Assembly (NCBI GenBank): GCA_025356055.1
Contig: JANXUU010000135.1
Span: 1 to 58,180 of the forward strand
Origin: Sphingomonas sp.
Lineage (GTDB): Bacteria > Pseudomonadota > Alphaproteobacteria > Sphingomonadales > Sphingomonadaceae
Reading direction: 5' to 3'
DNA length: 58,180 nt
Part shown: positions 21,035 through 33,546 of the stretch, in pieces
Layout of the letters: each line of letters begins with the position of its first letter
Numbering within the stretch: the first letter of the stretch is position 1
The notes under the pieces: generated by a model
Databases searched by the model: none
What the model saw: the letters and a program-made list of their open reading frames with translations, nothing else
Told to the model about the DNA's origin: nothing
Position numbers and translations under genes: made by a program

Positions 21035-21766
21035 ATGGCCAACCGGAAGCTCGTCGCGGGAAACTGGAAAATGCATGGGACTGCCGAGAGTATCGGCGAG
21101 ATCGTGCGGATCGCGGCGGGGGTGCCGACGGGGGTCGATGTTGCGTTGTGCCTGTCCGCGACGCTGATCGAGCGGGCAGCCCGCGCCGTGCCTGGGTTCG
21201 CGATCGGGGCGCAGGATGTGCATTCGATGGAAAGGGGCGCGTTCACCGGCGATGTTGCCGCACACCAGTTGCACGACGCCAGGGCAAGCTTCGTCATCGT
21301 CGGCCATAGCGAGCGCCGTGACGGGCACCGCGAGAGCGACACGCAAGTGCGCGCCAAAGCGGTGGCGGCCCAGGGAGCGGGCCTCAAGGTCATTCTGTGC
21401 GTAGGAGAGAGCTTGGAAGCCCGCGAGGCGGGGTGCGCGATTTCGATCGTATCCGCCCAACTCGACGCCTCGCTCCCGCCGTCGCCTGTCGAGGCGGTCG
21501 CTTATGAGCCGATCTGGGCGATCGGGACCGGGCGCATCCCGTCGCTGGAGGACATCGGCGAGATGCACGCCGCGTTGCGGTCGCGGCTAATCGCTGCGTA
21601 CGGCGCAGCGGGCAATGTCGTGCGGCTGCTTTACGGCGGATCGGTCAAGCCATCGAACGCAGCAGAGATTTTTGGTGTCGCCGACGTCGACGGCGCGCTG
21701 GTCGGCGGGGCAAGCATGACCGCCGCCGATTTCCTGCCGATCGTCGAGGCGGCGGCGGAAAGCTGA
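21035..21766 (+). CDS. tpiA: Triosephosphate isomerase
   Basis: Interconverts dihydroxyacetone phosphate and glyceraldehyde 3-phosphate in glycolysis. The 243 residues carry all active-site residues: N10 and K12 (AGNWKMHG), H91 (VGHSERR) and E158 (AYEPIWAIGTG), plus the phosphate-binding LLYGGSVKPSNAAEI. The start is ATG 21035 with GAAGAGGGAG upstream; a longer frame from 21005 lacks support. A short gap of 59 bases leads to the next plus-strand gene. Confidence 0.97.
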   Translation: MANRKLVAGNWKMHGTAESIGEIVRIAAGVPTGVDVALCLSATLIERAARAVPGFAIGAQDVHSMERGAFTGDVAAHQLHDARASFVIVGHSERRDGHRESDTQVRAKAVAAQGAGLKVILCVGESLEAREAGCAISIVSAQLDASLPPSPVEAVAYEPIWAIGTGRIPSLEDIGEMHAALRSRLIAAYGAAGNVVRLLYGGSVKPSNAAEIFGVADVDGALVGGASMTAADFLPIVEAAAES

Positions 21767-21825
21767 GGTTACTTGCCAGCCGCCGAACAGGGCTCCACAA
21801 TCCCCGCAGAAAACGGGAGTTTGCA

Positions 21826-23739
21826 ATGCGTGGATTGATTTGGTTCGCCGCAATGACCGCGGTATCGTTGGTGTCATCGGCCGCCGCGGCGCAGGACATG
21901 AATTTCCCCAAGGGCGGGGATATTCCGGCGAAATTCACGCCCGTCCACGACAGCTTCGCCTATGTGAAGCGCGAGGTCGAGATTCCGATGCGCGATCGGG
22001 TTACGCTGCACACCGTGATCCTGGTGCCGCGCGGCGCGACGCGAGCACCGATGATGCTCGACCGCACTCCCTATTCGGCGGACAAGCTGATGAATCGCGG
22101 GGGCGGCGGTCCGCTGCTCGAGAACGCTTTGTTCCCCGCTTACGCCGAACTTGCCCACGGTGGCTATATCATGGTCGCGCAGGACGTTCGGGGGAAATAT
22201 AAGTCGAAAGGCGATTATGTCATGAACCGGCCACTTGTGGGGCCGTTGAACAACACGAAAGTCGACCATTCGACGGACGCCTATGACACCATCGACTGGC
22301 TGGTGAAGCATGTTCCCGAATCCAATGGTCGGGTCGGCACGATCGGGACCAGCTACGATGGCTTCACCACGCTGATGAGCCTGGTCAATCCCCACCCCGC
22401 CCTGAAGGCCGCCGTACCGATCGATCCGATGGTCGACGTGTGGAAAGGCGACGACTGGTTCCACAACGGCGCGTTCCGCCAGGAAATGATGAGCTATGTC
22501 TATTTTCAGACGGCCAAGGCCGACAGCAGCGAGGAATGGTACAGCAACCGCCACGATGATTATGCGACCTTCATGCATTACGGCTCGGCTGACGCTCTGG
22601 CGAGTGCGATGGGGATGAAGCAGTTGCCGTTCTGGCGGCGGCTGTCGCAGCATCCGGCGTATGACGCGTTCTGGCAGGGGCAGGCAGTCGACCAGATTCT
22701 GGCACGCGCGCCCCTGACTGTGCCAACGCTGTTCGTCGACGCGCAATGGGACCAGGAAGATATCTACGGCGCGCCGGCGGCCTATGCCGCGGTGAAGGCC
22801 AGCCCCAACGCGCATTTCGTAATGGGGCCGTGGTACCATGGTGAAGTCAACCGTGAGGCGTCATCACTCGGCGTGCTCGATTATGGCAACGACACCGGCA
22901 AGGCGTTTCGATCGACGGTGATGATCCCGTTCCTCGACGCGCATCTCAAGGACGGAGCGCCAGCAGTCGTGACCCCGGCGGTGACGGTGTACGAGACGGG
23001 CACGAACAGCTGGCACAATTACGCCGACTGGCCGCGCGCATGCGATGGCTGCGCAATCCCGCTGAAGCCGCTTTATCTCGCCAGCAATTCATCGTTGTCG
23101 TTCAGCCAGCCGGCGGCGGGCTCGGGCTATGACGAATATATCTCGGATCCGGCCAAGCCCGTTACCTATCGCAACCGGCCCAACACGCCGCCTTACGTCG
23201 AAGGCTCGACCTGGTCGAAATGGCTGGTCGACGACCAGCGCTTCGCTTCGGCGCGCCCCGATGTTTTGACCTATACCAGCGAAATGTTGACCGCGCCGGT
23301 GCACATTGCGGGGCAGCCCGTCGCGCACCTTGTCGCATCGACTAGCGGCAGCGACAGCGACTGGGTAGTCAAGCTGATCGACGTCTATCCCGACCAATAT
23401 CCGCAAAAGCCGGAGATGGGCGGCTATGAGCTGGCCGTGTCGATGGACGTGCTGCGCGGCCGCTATCGTGATGATCCGGCGCGCCCGAGCCCGGTCCCAA
23501 CGAACCAGCCGATCGCGTATAAACTCGCGCTACCCAACGCGAACCATGTGTTTTTGCCGGGGCACCGGATCATGGTGCAGATCCAGTCAAGCTGGTTCCC
23601 GCTCTATGACCGCAATCCGCAAACCTATGTGCCCAATATCTTCTTCGCCAAGCCGACTGACTATGTGAAGGCGACGCAGCGGGTGTTCCATGCCGCCGGT
23701 CAGGCAAGCTATGTCGCGCTGCCCGTGGTGGGGGACTAA
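21826..23739 (+). CDS. CocE/NonD family hydrolase, alpha-amino-acid ester hydrolase type
   Basis: Exported serine hydrolase of the X-Pro dipeptidyl-peptidase S15/CocE group. The 637 residues begin with a signal peptide (MRGLIWFAAMTAVSLVSSAAA, cleavage probably near residue 22). The catalytic triad is visible as S176 in GTSYDG, D309 in VDAQWDQED and H338 in GPWYHG, close to the numbering of characterised alpha-amino-acid ester hydrolases, which cleave and synthesise beta-lactam-type side chains. The C-terminal third is the jelly-roll domain. The true substrate is unknown; a periplasmic peptide or ester hydrolase role is likely. Confidence 0.9.
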   Translation: MRGLIWFAAMTAVSLVSSAAAAQDMNFPKGGDIPAKFTPVHDSFAYVKREVEIPMRDRVTLHTVILVPRGATRAPMMLDRTPYSADKLMNRGGGGPLLENALFPAYAELAHGGYIMVAQDVRGKYKSKGDYVMNRPLVGPLNNTKVDHSTDAYDTIDWLVKHVPESNGRVGTIGTSYDGFTTLMSLVNPHPALKAAVPIDPMVDVWKGDDWFHNGAFRQEMMSYVYFQTAKADSSEEWYSNRHDDYATFMHYGSADALASAMGMKQLPFWRRLSQHPAYDAFWQGQAVDQILARAPLTVPTLFVDAQWDQEDIYGAPAAYAAVKASPNAHFVMGPWYHGEVNREASSLGVLDYGNDTGKAFRSTVMIPFLDAHLKDGAPAVVTPAVTVYETGTNSWHNYADWPRACDGCAIPLKPLYLASNSSLSFSQPAAGSGYDEYISDPAKPVTYRNRPNTPPYVEGSTWSKWLVDDQRFASARPDVLTYTSEMLTAPVHIAGQPVAHLVASTSGSDSDWVVKLIDVYPDQYPQKPEMGGYELAVSMDVLRGRYRDDPARPSPVPTNQPIAYKLALPNANHVFLPGHRIMVQIQSSWFPLYDRNPQTYVPNIFFAKPTDYVKATQRVFHAAGQASYVALPVVGD

Positions 23740-23818
23740 TCGCAAGGGAGGCGTGGATTGAAACCCGCGCCGCCCCCCGCTAGAGGCTCGCGCAATTCAT
23801 TTTGCCGAAAGCGCACCC

Positions 23819-24232
23819 ATGTTCACCTTCCTGCTCATCGTCCAGACGATCGTCGCCGCCAGCCTTGTCGGGACGATCCTGATGCAGCGCTCGGAAGGCG
23901 GCGGCCTCGGCGTCGGCGGGTCTTCATCGGGGTTTATGACCGCGCGCGGGGCGGCCGATTTCCTGACGAGGGCGACGGCGGTGCTCGGCGGGCTGTTCAT
24001 CTTCCTCTCGATCCTGCTCGCCGCGATTGCCGGCGCGACCTCGGCTCCAACCAAGGTCGATACCTCACTGGTCAAGCAGCAGACCGTGCCGACCGGACCC
24101 GCGCCGGCGTTCGGCGAGCGGCCGGTTCCTCCGGCCGAAACCGGTGGCGTGCCGAACAGCAAGCAGAGGGCGGCAGGCCAGCTTCCGGCCAACGGCTCGG
24201 TCCCGGCGGTTCCGGTTCAGCAAAGCCGTTAA
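23819..24232 (+). CDS. secG: Preprotein translocase subunit SecG
   Basis: Accessory subunit of the SecYEG protein-export channel. The 137 residues have two membrane helices (about 1-20 and 55-75) joined by the glycine-rich family loop LMQRSEGGGLGVGGSSSGFM with ARGAADFLTRATAVLGG. A low-complexity Pro/Gln/Ala-rich cytoplasmic tail of about 60 residues follows, as in other alphaproteobacteria. It precedes pyrG, the usual order in sphingomonads. Confidence 0.95.
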   Translation: MFTFLLIVQTIVAASLVGTILMQRSEGGGLGVGGSSSGFMTARGAADFLTRATAVLGGLFIFLSILLAAIAGATSAPTKVDTSLVKQQTVPTGPAPAFGERPVPPAETGGVPNSKQRAAGQLPANGSVPAVPVQQSR

Positions 24233-24285
24233 AATTCGCACAGCACCGATTCGCGCGCTTGCCAGCATCGGCGCTGCGACCCTAA

Positions 24286-25929
<1,644 letters not shown>

Positions 25930-25944
25930 TCCATCATCCTGAAC

Positions 25945-26440
25945 TTGGTTCAATTCAAGAAGATCGGGGCCGCTGCGCTGGCGCTCGCTTCGCCTGTCGT
26001 TGCTCAGTCGATGCCGGGCATGAAGATGCCTGCGGCTCCCCGTCACCACGCGCATTACGTTTCGCTTCACCGCAAGCGCGCTCTACGCTGGCGATGTCGG
26101 CCCCGGTCTCGACGCTTACGCCGCCAAGGCCAGCTATCCGTGGAACGAGCGGACCTGTTCGGCCGCGCCAAAGCGGACCAAGAACAACGAGTTTATCGAC
26201 AACATTGTTGCTAAAGTCGGCAGAGTGTCGGTCGGAGCGATTCGCGATGTCCAAGTCGCCTCCCAGCTCAAGCTTGGGATCGGCGGCCTCGTCGCGCGTG
26301 CCTTCGTGCCCGGTAGCCTCGACCCGGCCTGTGGCAGCGACCAGAATGGCGCAATGGGTTTCTTCCGTCTGAAAATCGACGGACTCTCTTTCCCCGAAAG
26401 ATTCCAAGGGAGCTTCGGAGCGGCTCACCGGTTCTCCTGA
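25945..26440 (+). pseudogene. Remnant of an outer-membrane protein gene (frameshifted and internally deleted)
   Basis: This 500-base stretch holds no intact gene but recognisable pieces. A TTG-initiated start encodes a signal-like peptide and a Met-rich motif (LALASPVVAQSMPGMKMPA). After a frameshift near 26045, another frame reads FTASALYAGDVGPGLDAYAAKASY, then VSVGAIRDVQVASQLKLGIGG, RAFVPGSL and GAMGFFRLKID, the look of terminal beta-strands of an outer-membrane barrel. Around 26150 the family-like segment LFGRA lies in yet another frame, implying paired indels. The Met-rich start suggests a former copper-linked protein. I recall similar C-termini in sphingomonad hypothetical proteins but cannot verify this. 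Confidence 0.6.
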
Positions 26441-26463
26441 CGCCAACCATCAGGAGACAGCCG

Positions 26464-27081
26464 GTGAGCCGTACCGCCATTGCGATCAATGCCACCCTCA
26501 AGCGAAGCGGCGGTGCGCCAAGCTCGACCGACCGCATGATTGGCCTCATCGGCGAGGCACTGAAGAAAGCGGGGGTCGATCTGACCGAGACGATCCGGCT
26601 CGCGGATCACGACATCAAGCCGGGGGTATCGTCGGACGAAGGCGAAGGGGACGCCTGGCCCGCGATCCGCGCCAAGATCCTCGCGGCCAATATTCTCGTG
26701 TTCGGCACACCCATCTGGATGGGCCAGCCGTCGAGCATCGCCAAGCGAGTGTGCGAGCGGATGGACGCATTCCTGTCCGAAACCGACGAGGCGGGGCGCA
26801 CCCCGGCCTATGGCAAGGTCGTGTTGGTCGGAATCGTCGGCAACGAAGACGGCGCTCACCACACATCGGCGGAACTGTTCCAGGCGCTCAACGACGTCGG
26901 CTGGACGGTTGCGGCCGCAGCCTCCAGCTACTGGGTAGGTGAGGCCATGAACAAGAAGGATTTTAAGGATCTGCCGGAGGTTCCAAAGGTCATCCAGCAA
27001 ACGATCGACATGGCCGCCGCGAACGCCGCGCATCTTGCCACGGCGCTCTCAGCAGCAAATTTTCCGGGCCAGCCAAAATAG
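26464..27081 (+). CDS. Flavodoxin-like NAD(P)H-dependent oxidoreductase
   Basis: A 205-residue flavodoxin-fold protein of the NADPH-dependent FMN reductase/WrbA-like type: N-terminal strand and phosphate loop (AIAINATLKRSGGAPSSTD), the FGTPIWMGQPSSIAKRVCERMDAF flavin-binding loop and VVLVGIVGNEDGAHHTSAELFQAL. It probably binds FMN and reduces quinones or similar acceptors. GTG 26464 is preceded by AGGAGA at a good distance. It starts right after the pseudogene remnant and may be part of an exchangeable segment. Confidence 0.85.
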   Translation: MSRTAIAINATLKRSGGAPSSTDRMIGLIGEALKKAGVDLTETIRLADHDIKPGVSSDEGEGDAWPAIRAKILAANILVFGTPIWMGQPSSIAKRVCERMDAFLSETDEAGRTPAYGKVVLVGIVGNEDGAHHTSAELFQALNDVGWTVAAAASSYWVGEAMNKKDFKDLPEVPKVIQQTIDMAAANAAHLATALSAANFPGQPK

Positions 27082-27142
27082 ACAAAGGAACGCAACGGCA
27101 GCGCAACGGTTGTTTGCTCAGATCACGAAAGGAATTAAACCG

Positions 27143-27292
27143 ATGCTCGCAATCATCGCCATCATTCTCGTCGTCTTGTGGCTGCTCGGCGCATTTGTCC
27201 TGCATGTCGGTGGCGGACTGATCAACATCCTGCTGATTATCGGCATCATCGTGCTCGTGCTGCACTTTATTCGCGGCCGTCGCACCATCTAG
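27143..27292 (+). CDS. Small hydrophobic membrane protein (lmo0937-like)
   Basis: A 49-residue protein made almost entirely of two hydrophobic helices (MLAIIAIILVVLWLLGAFVL and INILLIIGIIVLVLHFI) joined by HVGGG and ending with the basic RGRRTI. This pattern matches the widespread lmo0937/DUF5670 family, stress-associated in several bacteria. Start ATG 27143 has AAAGGA upstream; the longer frame from 27035 overlaps the previous gene and is rejected. A strong intrinsic terminator follows the stop by eight bases. Confidence 0.82.
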   Translation: MLAIIAIILVVLWLLGAFVLHVGGGLINILLIIGIIVLVLHFIRGRRTI

Positions 27293-27300
27293 CGAAATCG

Positions 27301-27336
27301 GCCTCCCCGGCGCAAAGCCAGGGAGGCTCTTTTCTT
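27301..27336 (+). terminator. Rho-independent terminator
   Basis: GCCTCCC (27301-27307) pairs with GGGAGGC (27321-27327) around a 13-base loop and is followed by TCTTTTCTT. It ends the flavodoxin/small membrane protein transcript and lies ahead of the convergent glutaredoxin gene. It is the only clear intrinsic terminator noticed in the window. Confidence 0.85.
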
Positions 27337-27351
27337 ACAGCAAGCGTTCGG

Positions 27352-27600
27352 TCAATCGTATTGCTTCGCCAGATAAGCCTCCAGATCGTCGCTCCCGCCG
27401 ACTCGTTCGCCGCCAACGAACACTTGCGGGGTGGTCGAGACGCCTTCAGCGCCTTTGTACGCCTCGACTTCCTCGCGGGTTTGCAGAATATGCTCGTCGA
27501 TCTCATACCCCGCCGCTTCGAGCATTTCCCTGGCGCGCCGCCCGAACGGGCATTCATGGTCGGAAAGAACCATCCGATAAAGGGTGGCTTGTTTTGACAT
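27352..27600 (-). CDS. Glutaredoxin-like protein with monothiol CPFG site
   Basis: An 82-residue thioredoxin-fold protein: MSKQATLYRM strand, active site C17-P-F-G (the second Cys of CPYC is absent), cis-proline strand VSTTPQVFVGGERVGGSDDLEAYL. Monothiol sites serve deglutathionylation or Fe-S handling in some relatives; which applies here is unknown. Start ATG 27600 is chosen since the longer frame to 27660 adds an unrelated N-terminus. It faces the terminator of the upstream convergent gene. Confidence 0.87.
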   Translation of the reverse strand: MSKQATLYRMVLSDHECPFGRRAREMLEAAGYEIDEHILQTREEVEAYKGAEGVSTTPQVFVGGERVGGSDDLEAYLAKQYD

Positions 27601-27722
27601 GTCCAATTCCCTCGGCTTTAATTTCGAGCATAGCGGTTTGGGGGTAGCAAGGTTCCGCAATTGTCATCGACACACTTGTTTCGCGCCGGGTTGGCGGGCA
27701 GAGCGACGCCATCCGCGCCGGT

Positions 27723-29880
<2,158 letters not shown>

Positions 29881-29882
29881 TT

Positions 29883-29957
29883 CGGGCGCGAATGTTCACG
29901 GTTTCGGGCGAATGTTCACGGTGACGTGGTAGATCGACGTCGGTTTGTGAACATTCG
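29883..29957. repeat. Intergenic repeat: CGAATGTTCAC, two direct copies and one inverted
   Basis: CGAATGTTCAC occurs at 29889-29899 and 29909-29919, and its reverse complement GTGAACATTCG at 29947-29957. Both direct copies lie in the larger unit TTCGGGCG(CG)AATGTTCACGG. A weaker echo (GTTTACAGTGACACGG, about 29988-30003) resembles GTTCACGGTGACGTGG (29914-29929). The 196-base gap between trxB and the next gene contains little else. It looks like a palindromic intergenic element, perhaps the relic end of a mobile element. Confidence 0.6.
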
Positions 29958-30076
29958 GCGCCATTAGATCGCGCGGAGAAAGAGCCAAGTTTACAGTGAC
30001 ACGGGGATGCTGCTGTAGGACAGGGAAATCGTGAAGGGCTGGAAGGGGTGGAAAGCGGACGTTCCCTTGCGCAATT

Positions 30077-30475
30077 CTAGTTCGCCTTACGAACGCTCAA
30101 GAGCTTCTCCATAAGCACGGTGCGGGTGCCGTCCCCCAGATACTGCTTTACATGTGGGTAAGTGCTTACGCGTCCGATTAGCTGCACCGTGAACGATCCC
30201 GAAAGTGGTTCCGGCTTTCTCCAATGGGCCACCTTTCGCCCCTCGATATCCAACTGCTCGCAAGTCCGCCCCGCGCATTTGATCGAAGCTCCATCATCCG
30301 GAGGTAGCAAATTTCCCCTCCCGGCGCGGCTCTGGTCGAACTTGCTGTTCTCGAAATTGGTAAACCACTTGCAGGTGAGTGTCATTCGCGGTCCGAACGC
30401 TACGCCCCCGACGAATGCGCCATCGCTCGTGACCGAACCCGAAGACACCAAAGCAAAGACAGCAAGTTGCCGCAT
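30077..30475 (-). CDS. Hypothetical small exported protein
   Basis: A 132-residue protein not recognised as a named family. The N-terminus (MRQLAVFALVSSGSVTSDGA) could be a weak export signal. The rest has paired cysteines (LTCKWF, KCAGRTCEQ) that could form disulfides, FENSKFDQ, and a PLSGSFTVQLIGR strand pattern suggestive of a small beta-sandwich. Base composition is less GC-rich than the neighbours. Repeats flank it on both sides, supporting an accessory origin. It may be expressed from its own promoter in the repeat-containing gap at 30476-30693. Confidence 0.5.
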   Translation of the reverse strand: MRQLAVFALVSSGSVTSDGAFVGGVAFGPRMTLTCKWFTNFENSKFDQSRAGRGNLLPPDDGASIKCAGRTCEQLDIEGRKVAHWRKPEPLSGSFTVQLIGRVSTYPHVKQYLGDGTRTVLMEKLLSVRKAN

Positions 30476-30500
30476 GATGTCAGCTTAGCGTCGATCCGGA

Positions 30501-30550
30501 TGTCTGCAATGGGTCGAAAGCGGAATGTCTGCAAAGGGTCGAAAGCAAGA
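30501..30550. repeat. Tandem 25-bp intergenic repeat
   Basis: Two adjacent copies of ATGTCTGCAA(T/A)GGGTCGAAAGC begin at 30501 and 30526, period 25 bases, nearly identical over the first 22, and a partial echo (AGACATTCG) follows. I recall very similar short repeats scattered in intergenic DNA of sphingomonads; a computed search would confirm it. In the opposite strand the copies translate to F-R-F-R-P-I-A-D-I-R, which creates false small reading frames. The remaining gap up to 30693 shows no gene. Confidence 0.7.
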
Positions 30551-30693
30551 CATTCGATTTGCCGGGCCGTCATGGGAACAAGCCCCATGACGTCGATCCT
30601 GTCACCGCTTGGCGGCGCAGGTCGGCCGGCCTTTCGCATCTCTCGCCCAAGTCCGGCGTCACGCTGCGCGTGTCGGCGGTCTTGGGCTCGGTG

Positions 30694-31896
30694 CTACAGG
30701 ACCTCAAACAATCCCGCCGCGCCCATGCCGCCGCCGACGCACATCGTCACGACGACGTGCTTTACGCCGCGCCGCTTGCCTTCGAGCAGGGCGTGGCCGG
30801 TGAGGCGCGCGCCTGACATGCCGTAGGGGTGGCCGATCGAGATCGCGCCGCCGTTGACGTTGAGCTTGTCCATCGGGATGCCGAGCGTGTCGGCGCAATA
30901 GAGCACCTGCACCGCAAATGCTTCGTTGAGTTCCCACAGCCCGATGTCGCCGACCTGGAGGCCGAAGCGCTTGAGCAACTTGGGGACGGCATAGACCGGG
31001 CCGATGCCCATTTCGTCGGGCTCGGTTCCGGCGACCGACATGCCGAGATAGCGCCCGAGCGGGGTAAGGCCGCGCTGCGCCGCCATGTCGCTGGTCATGA
31101 TAACGCAGGCCGAGGCGCCGTCGCTAAGCTGTGAGGCGTTGCCGGCGGTGATGATGTTCTCTGGCCCGTTTTCAGACGAAGCTGGGCCCCGCACGGGCTG
31201 GAGCTTCTGGAGGTCGGCGAGCGTGGTCTGCGGGCGGTTGCCCTCGTCCTTGTCGATCGTCACCTCGTGCATCGAGATCGCGCCGGTCTCCTTGTCCTTG
31301 ACGCCCATCGTCGCGGTGACCGGGATGATCTCGTCGGCGAAGGTGCCGTTGGCCTGCGCGGCGGCGGTGCGCTGCTGCGACTGGAGCGCATATTCGTCGC
31401 AGCGCTCGCGGCTGACGGAGTAGCGGTTGCCGACGACTTCGGCGGTGTCGATCATCGGCATATAGACGCCGTTGTGCATGGCGAGCAGTTCGGGGTCGGC
31501 ACCGACGCGCATTTCGCCGGTCTGGACGAGGGAGATGCTCTCGACCCCGCCGGCGACGCACACGTCCATGCGGTCGACGATGACCTGCTGGGCGGCGGTG
31601 GCGATGGCGATTAGGCCCGAGGCGCACTGGCGGTCGATCGACAGGCCAGCAACGCCGACGCCGAGGCCGGCGCGCAACGCCGAGGTGCGGCCGATGGTGG
31701 TCTGGACGCCCTGTTGCATCGCGGCACCCATGACGACGTCCTCGATGTCCGCGGGAGCCACCCCGGCGCGCTCGACGGCGGCGCGAATGGCGTGCGCGGC
31801 GAGGGTCGGGGAGGGGGTGGCGTTGAACGCCCCGCGATAGGCACGGCCGATGGGGGTGCGGGCGGTGGAAACGATGACGGCGTCGCGAGCGGACAT
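30694..31896 (-). CDS. Acetyl-CoA C-acyltransferase (thiolase)
   Basis: Thiolase of 400 residues acting in fatty-acid beta-oxidation or acetoacetyl-CoA metabolism. The nucleophilic C91 is in SIDRQCASG, the second half has [10 protein letters not shown], the histidine motif [17 protein letters not shown] and the acid/base C386 in [15 protein letters not shown]. All catalytic parts are intact. It lies 22 bases downstream of the MaoC gene on the same strand, so both probably act on the same acyl-CoA intermediates. Exact chain-length preference cannot be read from sequence. Confidence 0.93.
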   Translation of the reverse strand: MSARDAVIVSTARTPIGRAYRGAFNATPSPTLAAHAIRAAVERAGVAPADIEDVVMGAAMQQGVQTTIGRTSALRAGLGVGVAGLSIDRQCASGLIAIATAAQQVIVDRMDVCVAGGVESISLVQTGEMRVGADPELLAMHNGVYMPMIDTAEVVGNRYSVSRERCDEYALQSQQRTAAAQANGTFADEIIPVTATMGVKDKETGAISMHEVTIDKDEGNRPQTTLADLQKLQPVRGPASSENGPENIITAGNASQLSDGASACVIMTSDMAAQRGLTPLGRYLGMSVAGTEPDEMGIGPVYAVPKLLKRFGLQVGDIGLWELNEAFAVQVLYCADTLGIPMDKLNVNGGAISIGHPYGMSGARLTGHALLEGKRRGVKHVVVTMCVGGGMGAAGLFEVL

Positions 31897-31918
31897 TTTC
31901 TTTTCTCCTGAAACGAAT

Positions 31919-32374
31919 TTAGACGAACATCATGCCCAACCAGATCGCGGTCAGCGCGGGCTTGGCCTCGCCCTCAATCTCGACGGTGACGGTGTGGCGG
32001 GTGAGGAGCTGGCCGGGGGCCTTTTCCTCGATGCTGTCGAGCGTGAACTGGCCGCGCACGCGCTTGCCACTGCGCACCGGGGCGATGAAGCGGACGCGGT
32101 CGAGGCCGTAGTTGACCCCCATCTTGAGCGTGCCCGGCCTGAGCATGACGTCGGCCGCCATCCGGCTGAGCAGTGACAGCGACAGGAAACCATGCGCGAT
32201 CGTCCCGCCAAACGGGGTTTGCGCGGCGGCGTTCGGATCGATGTGAATGAACTGCTGGTCCTCGGTGGCGTCGGCGAACAGCTGGATGCGCTGCTGGTCG
32301 ACCATGATCCAGTCCGAAGTGCCGATGTCGGTTCCAACCTTGGCGCGAATGTCGTCGAGGGAAGCAATGGGCAT
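31919..32374 (-). CDS. MaoC-like hot-dog dehydratase
   Basis: A 151-residue hot-dog-fold (R)-specific enoyl-CoA hydratase-like protein: [20 protein letters not shown], the catalytic Asp/His segment [11 protein letters not shown] and [15 protein letters not shown], and the C-terminal strand core [21 protein letters not shown] 32374 is used since the longer frame to 32617 adds sequence antisense to another gene. It forms a two-gene unit with the thiolase downstream, linking hydration and thiolysis. Confidence 0.9.
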   Translation of the reverse strand: MPIASLDDIRAKVGTDIGTSDWIMVDQQRIQLFADATEDQQFIHIDPNAAAQTPFGGTIAHGFLSLSLLSRMAADVMLRPGTLKMGVNYGLDRVRFIAPVRSGKRVRGQFTLDSIEEKAPGQLLTRHTVTVEIEGEAKPALTAIWLGMMFV

Positions 32375-32426
32375 CTCCCGTCCTAAGCGCGTCGTGAGGC
32401 CAGCCGCAAGCCCCGCGCAACCGACG

Positions 32427-33515
32427 CTACGGCAGCGCCGCCCCGGCATAGGGCGGGACCAGGCGACCGTCGGGCAGCGCGGTGAAGGCGGTCTGAGTCG
32501 GGGTCGCCAGAAGCAGCCCGGCTTGATCGAGTCCGCCGAGAAATGCGGCGAGAACGGCGGCCTTGCGCGCGGCATTGGCATCGGCGTCGAGGCTGTCGTC
32601 GTCATAGACAAGCTCATGATCGAGGCTCGATGCGCCGAGCCCGGTGAGGACGCAGCGAACCAACGTGCAACTAGGGACGCTGGCGAGCGCGGCGGTGGCG
32701 ATTGGGGCGACCTCGGCCAGCCGCGCGGGCGGGGTGCGCAGCCCGAGCCCGAACGACACGACCACCCGCCGGCGTTGCGCTTCGGCGAGATTGTGAATCT
32801 CGCGCTCGAGCAGCTTGGTGTTGGCCATGATCACCTGCTCGCCCGTCGGCGAGCGCAGCCGCGTCGTCTTGAGCCCGATCCGCTCGACCGTGCCGACGGT
32901 AGCATCGAAGCGGATCGTGTCGCCGCGGCGGAAGGGGCGGTCGAACAGGATCGACAGCGCCGCGAACAGGTCCGAGAAGATGCCTTGTGCGGCAAGCCCG
33001 ATGGCGATGCCGCCGACCCCGAGGCCAGCGACGAGCGCGGTGACGTTGACGCCGAGATTGTCGAGAATGACGACGGCCGCGATCCCGAACAGCGCGACCG
33101 AGACGATCACGCGGATCACGCCATAGGCATTGCCGAGTGTCGTCCCGCCGGGCTCTTCGCCGATGTTGCGGTGGAGGACCCCGAGGATCAGTTCGCGCGC
33201 CCACACCGCGGACTGAAGCGCGGCGGCGATGGTAAAGAGGACGAATAGCAGATGCTCGGGGCGTGGCGGCATGTCGGCATAGCGCGCGACGGTGTCGGCG
33301 GCCGTCGCGACCATGAACGCGAGCGAGGTCTTCGACAGAACGCGGCCGATTACGCCCTTCCACGTCAAGCTGGACGGATCGCGGACGACGATGCGATAGC
33401 CGAGCCAGCGAAGTCCGAGCATGATGATCACGAGCACCGCCGCCACGAGGCTGCCGAGCAGCAGCGCATCGGTGTTGGCGGCGAGCCATGGCAGGAAGTC
33501 GTGGAGCGTTCTCAT
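32427..33515 (-). CDS. MscS-family mechanosensitive ion channel
   Basis: Inner-membrane channel of 362 residues with four or five helices. The pore helix and beta-domain start are clear: VTALVAGLGVGGIAIGLAAQ, NIFSD-like GIFSDLFAAL, FDRPFRRGDTI, and GTVERIGLKTTRLR with EQVIMANTKLLEREIHN. It should protect against hypo-osmotic shock. GTG 33518 and ATG 33515 are both possible starts; the ATG is preferred. It is 31 bases downstream of the topoisomerase IB gene. Confidence 0.9.
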   Translation of the reverse strand: MRTLHDFLPWLAANTDALLLGSLVAAVLVIIMLGLRWLGYRIVVRDPSSLTWKGVIGRVLSKTSLAFMVATAADTVARYADMPPRPEHLLFVLFTIAAALQSAVWARELILGVLHRNIGEEPGGTTLGNAYGVIRVIVSVALFGIAAVVILDNLGVNVTALVAGLGVGGIAIGLAAQGIFSDLFAALSILFDRPFRRGDTIRFDATVGTVERIGLKTTRLRSPTGEQVIMANTKLLEREIHNLAEAQRRRVVVSFGLGLRTPPARLAEVAPIATAALASVPSCTLVRCVLTGLGASSLDHELVYDDDSLDADANAARKAAVLAAFLGGLDQAGLLLATPTQTAFTALPDGRLVPPYAGAALP

Positions 33516-33546
33516 CACCGCTGCTTGGCGGGAGGAGGGGCCGCGA

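Noticed and set aside
30501-30550. Possible CRISPR array
   Set aside because: Only two adjacent units with no unique spacers and no cas genes.
30400-30639. 79-codon minus-strand frame containing R-P-I-A-D-I-R
   Set aside because: Created by the tandem 25-bp intergenic repeat and overlapping the start of another gene; no sign of a real protein.
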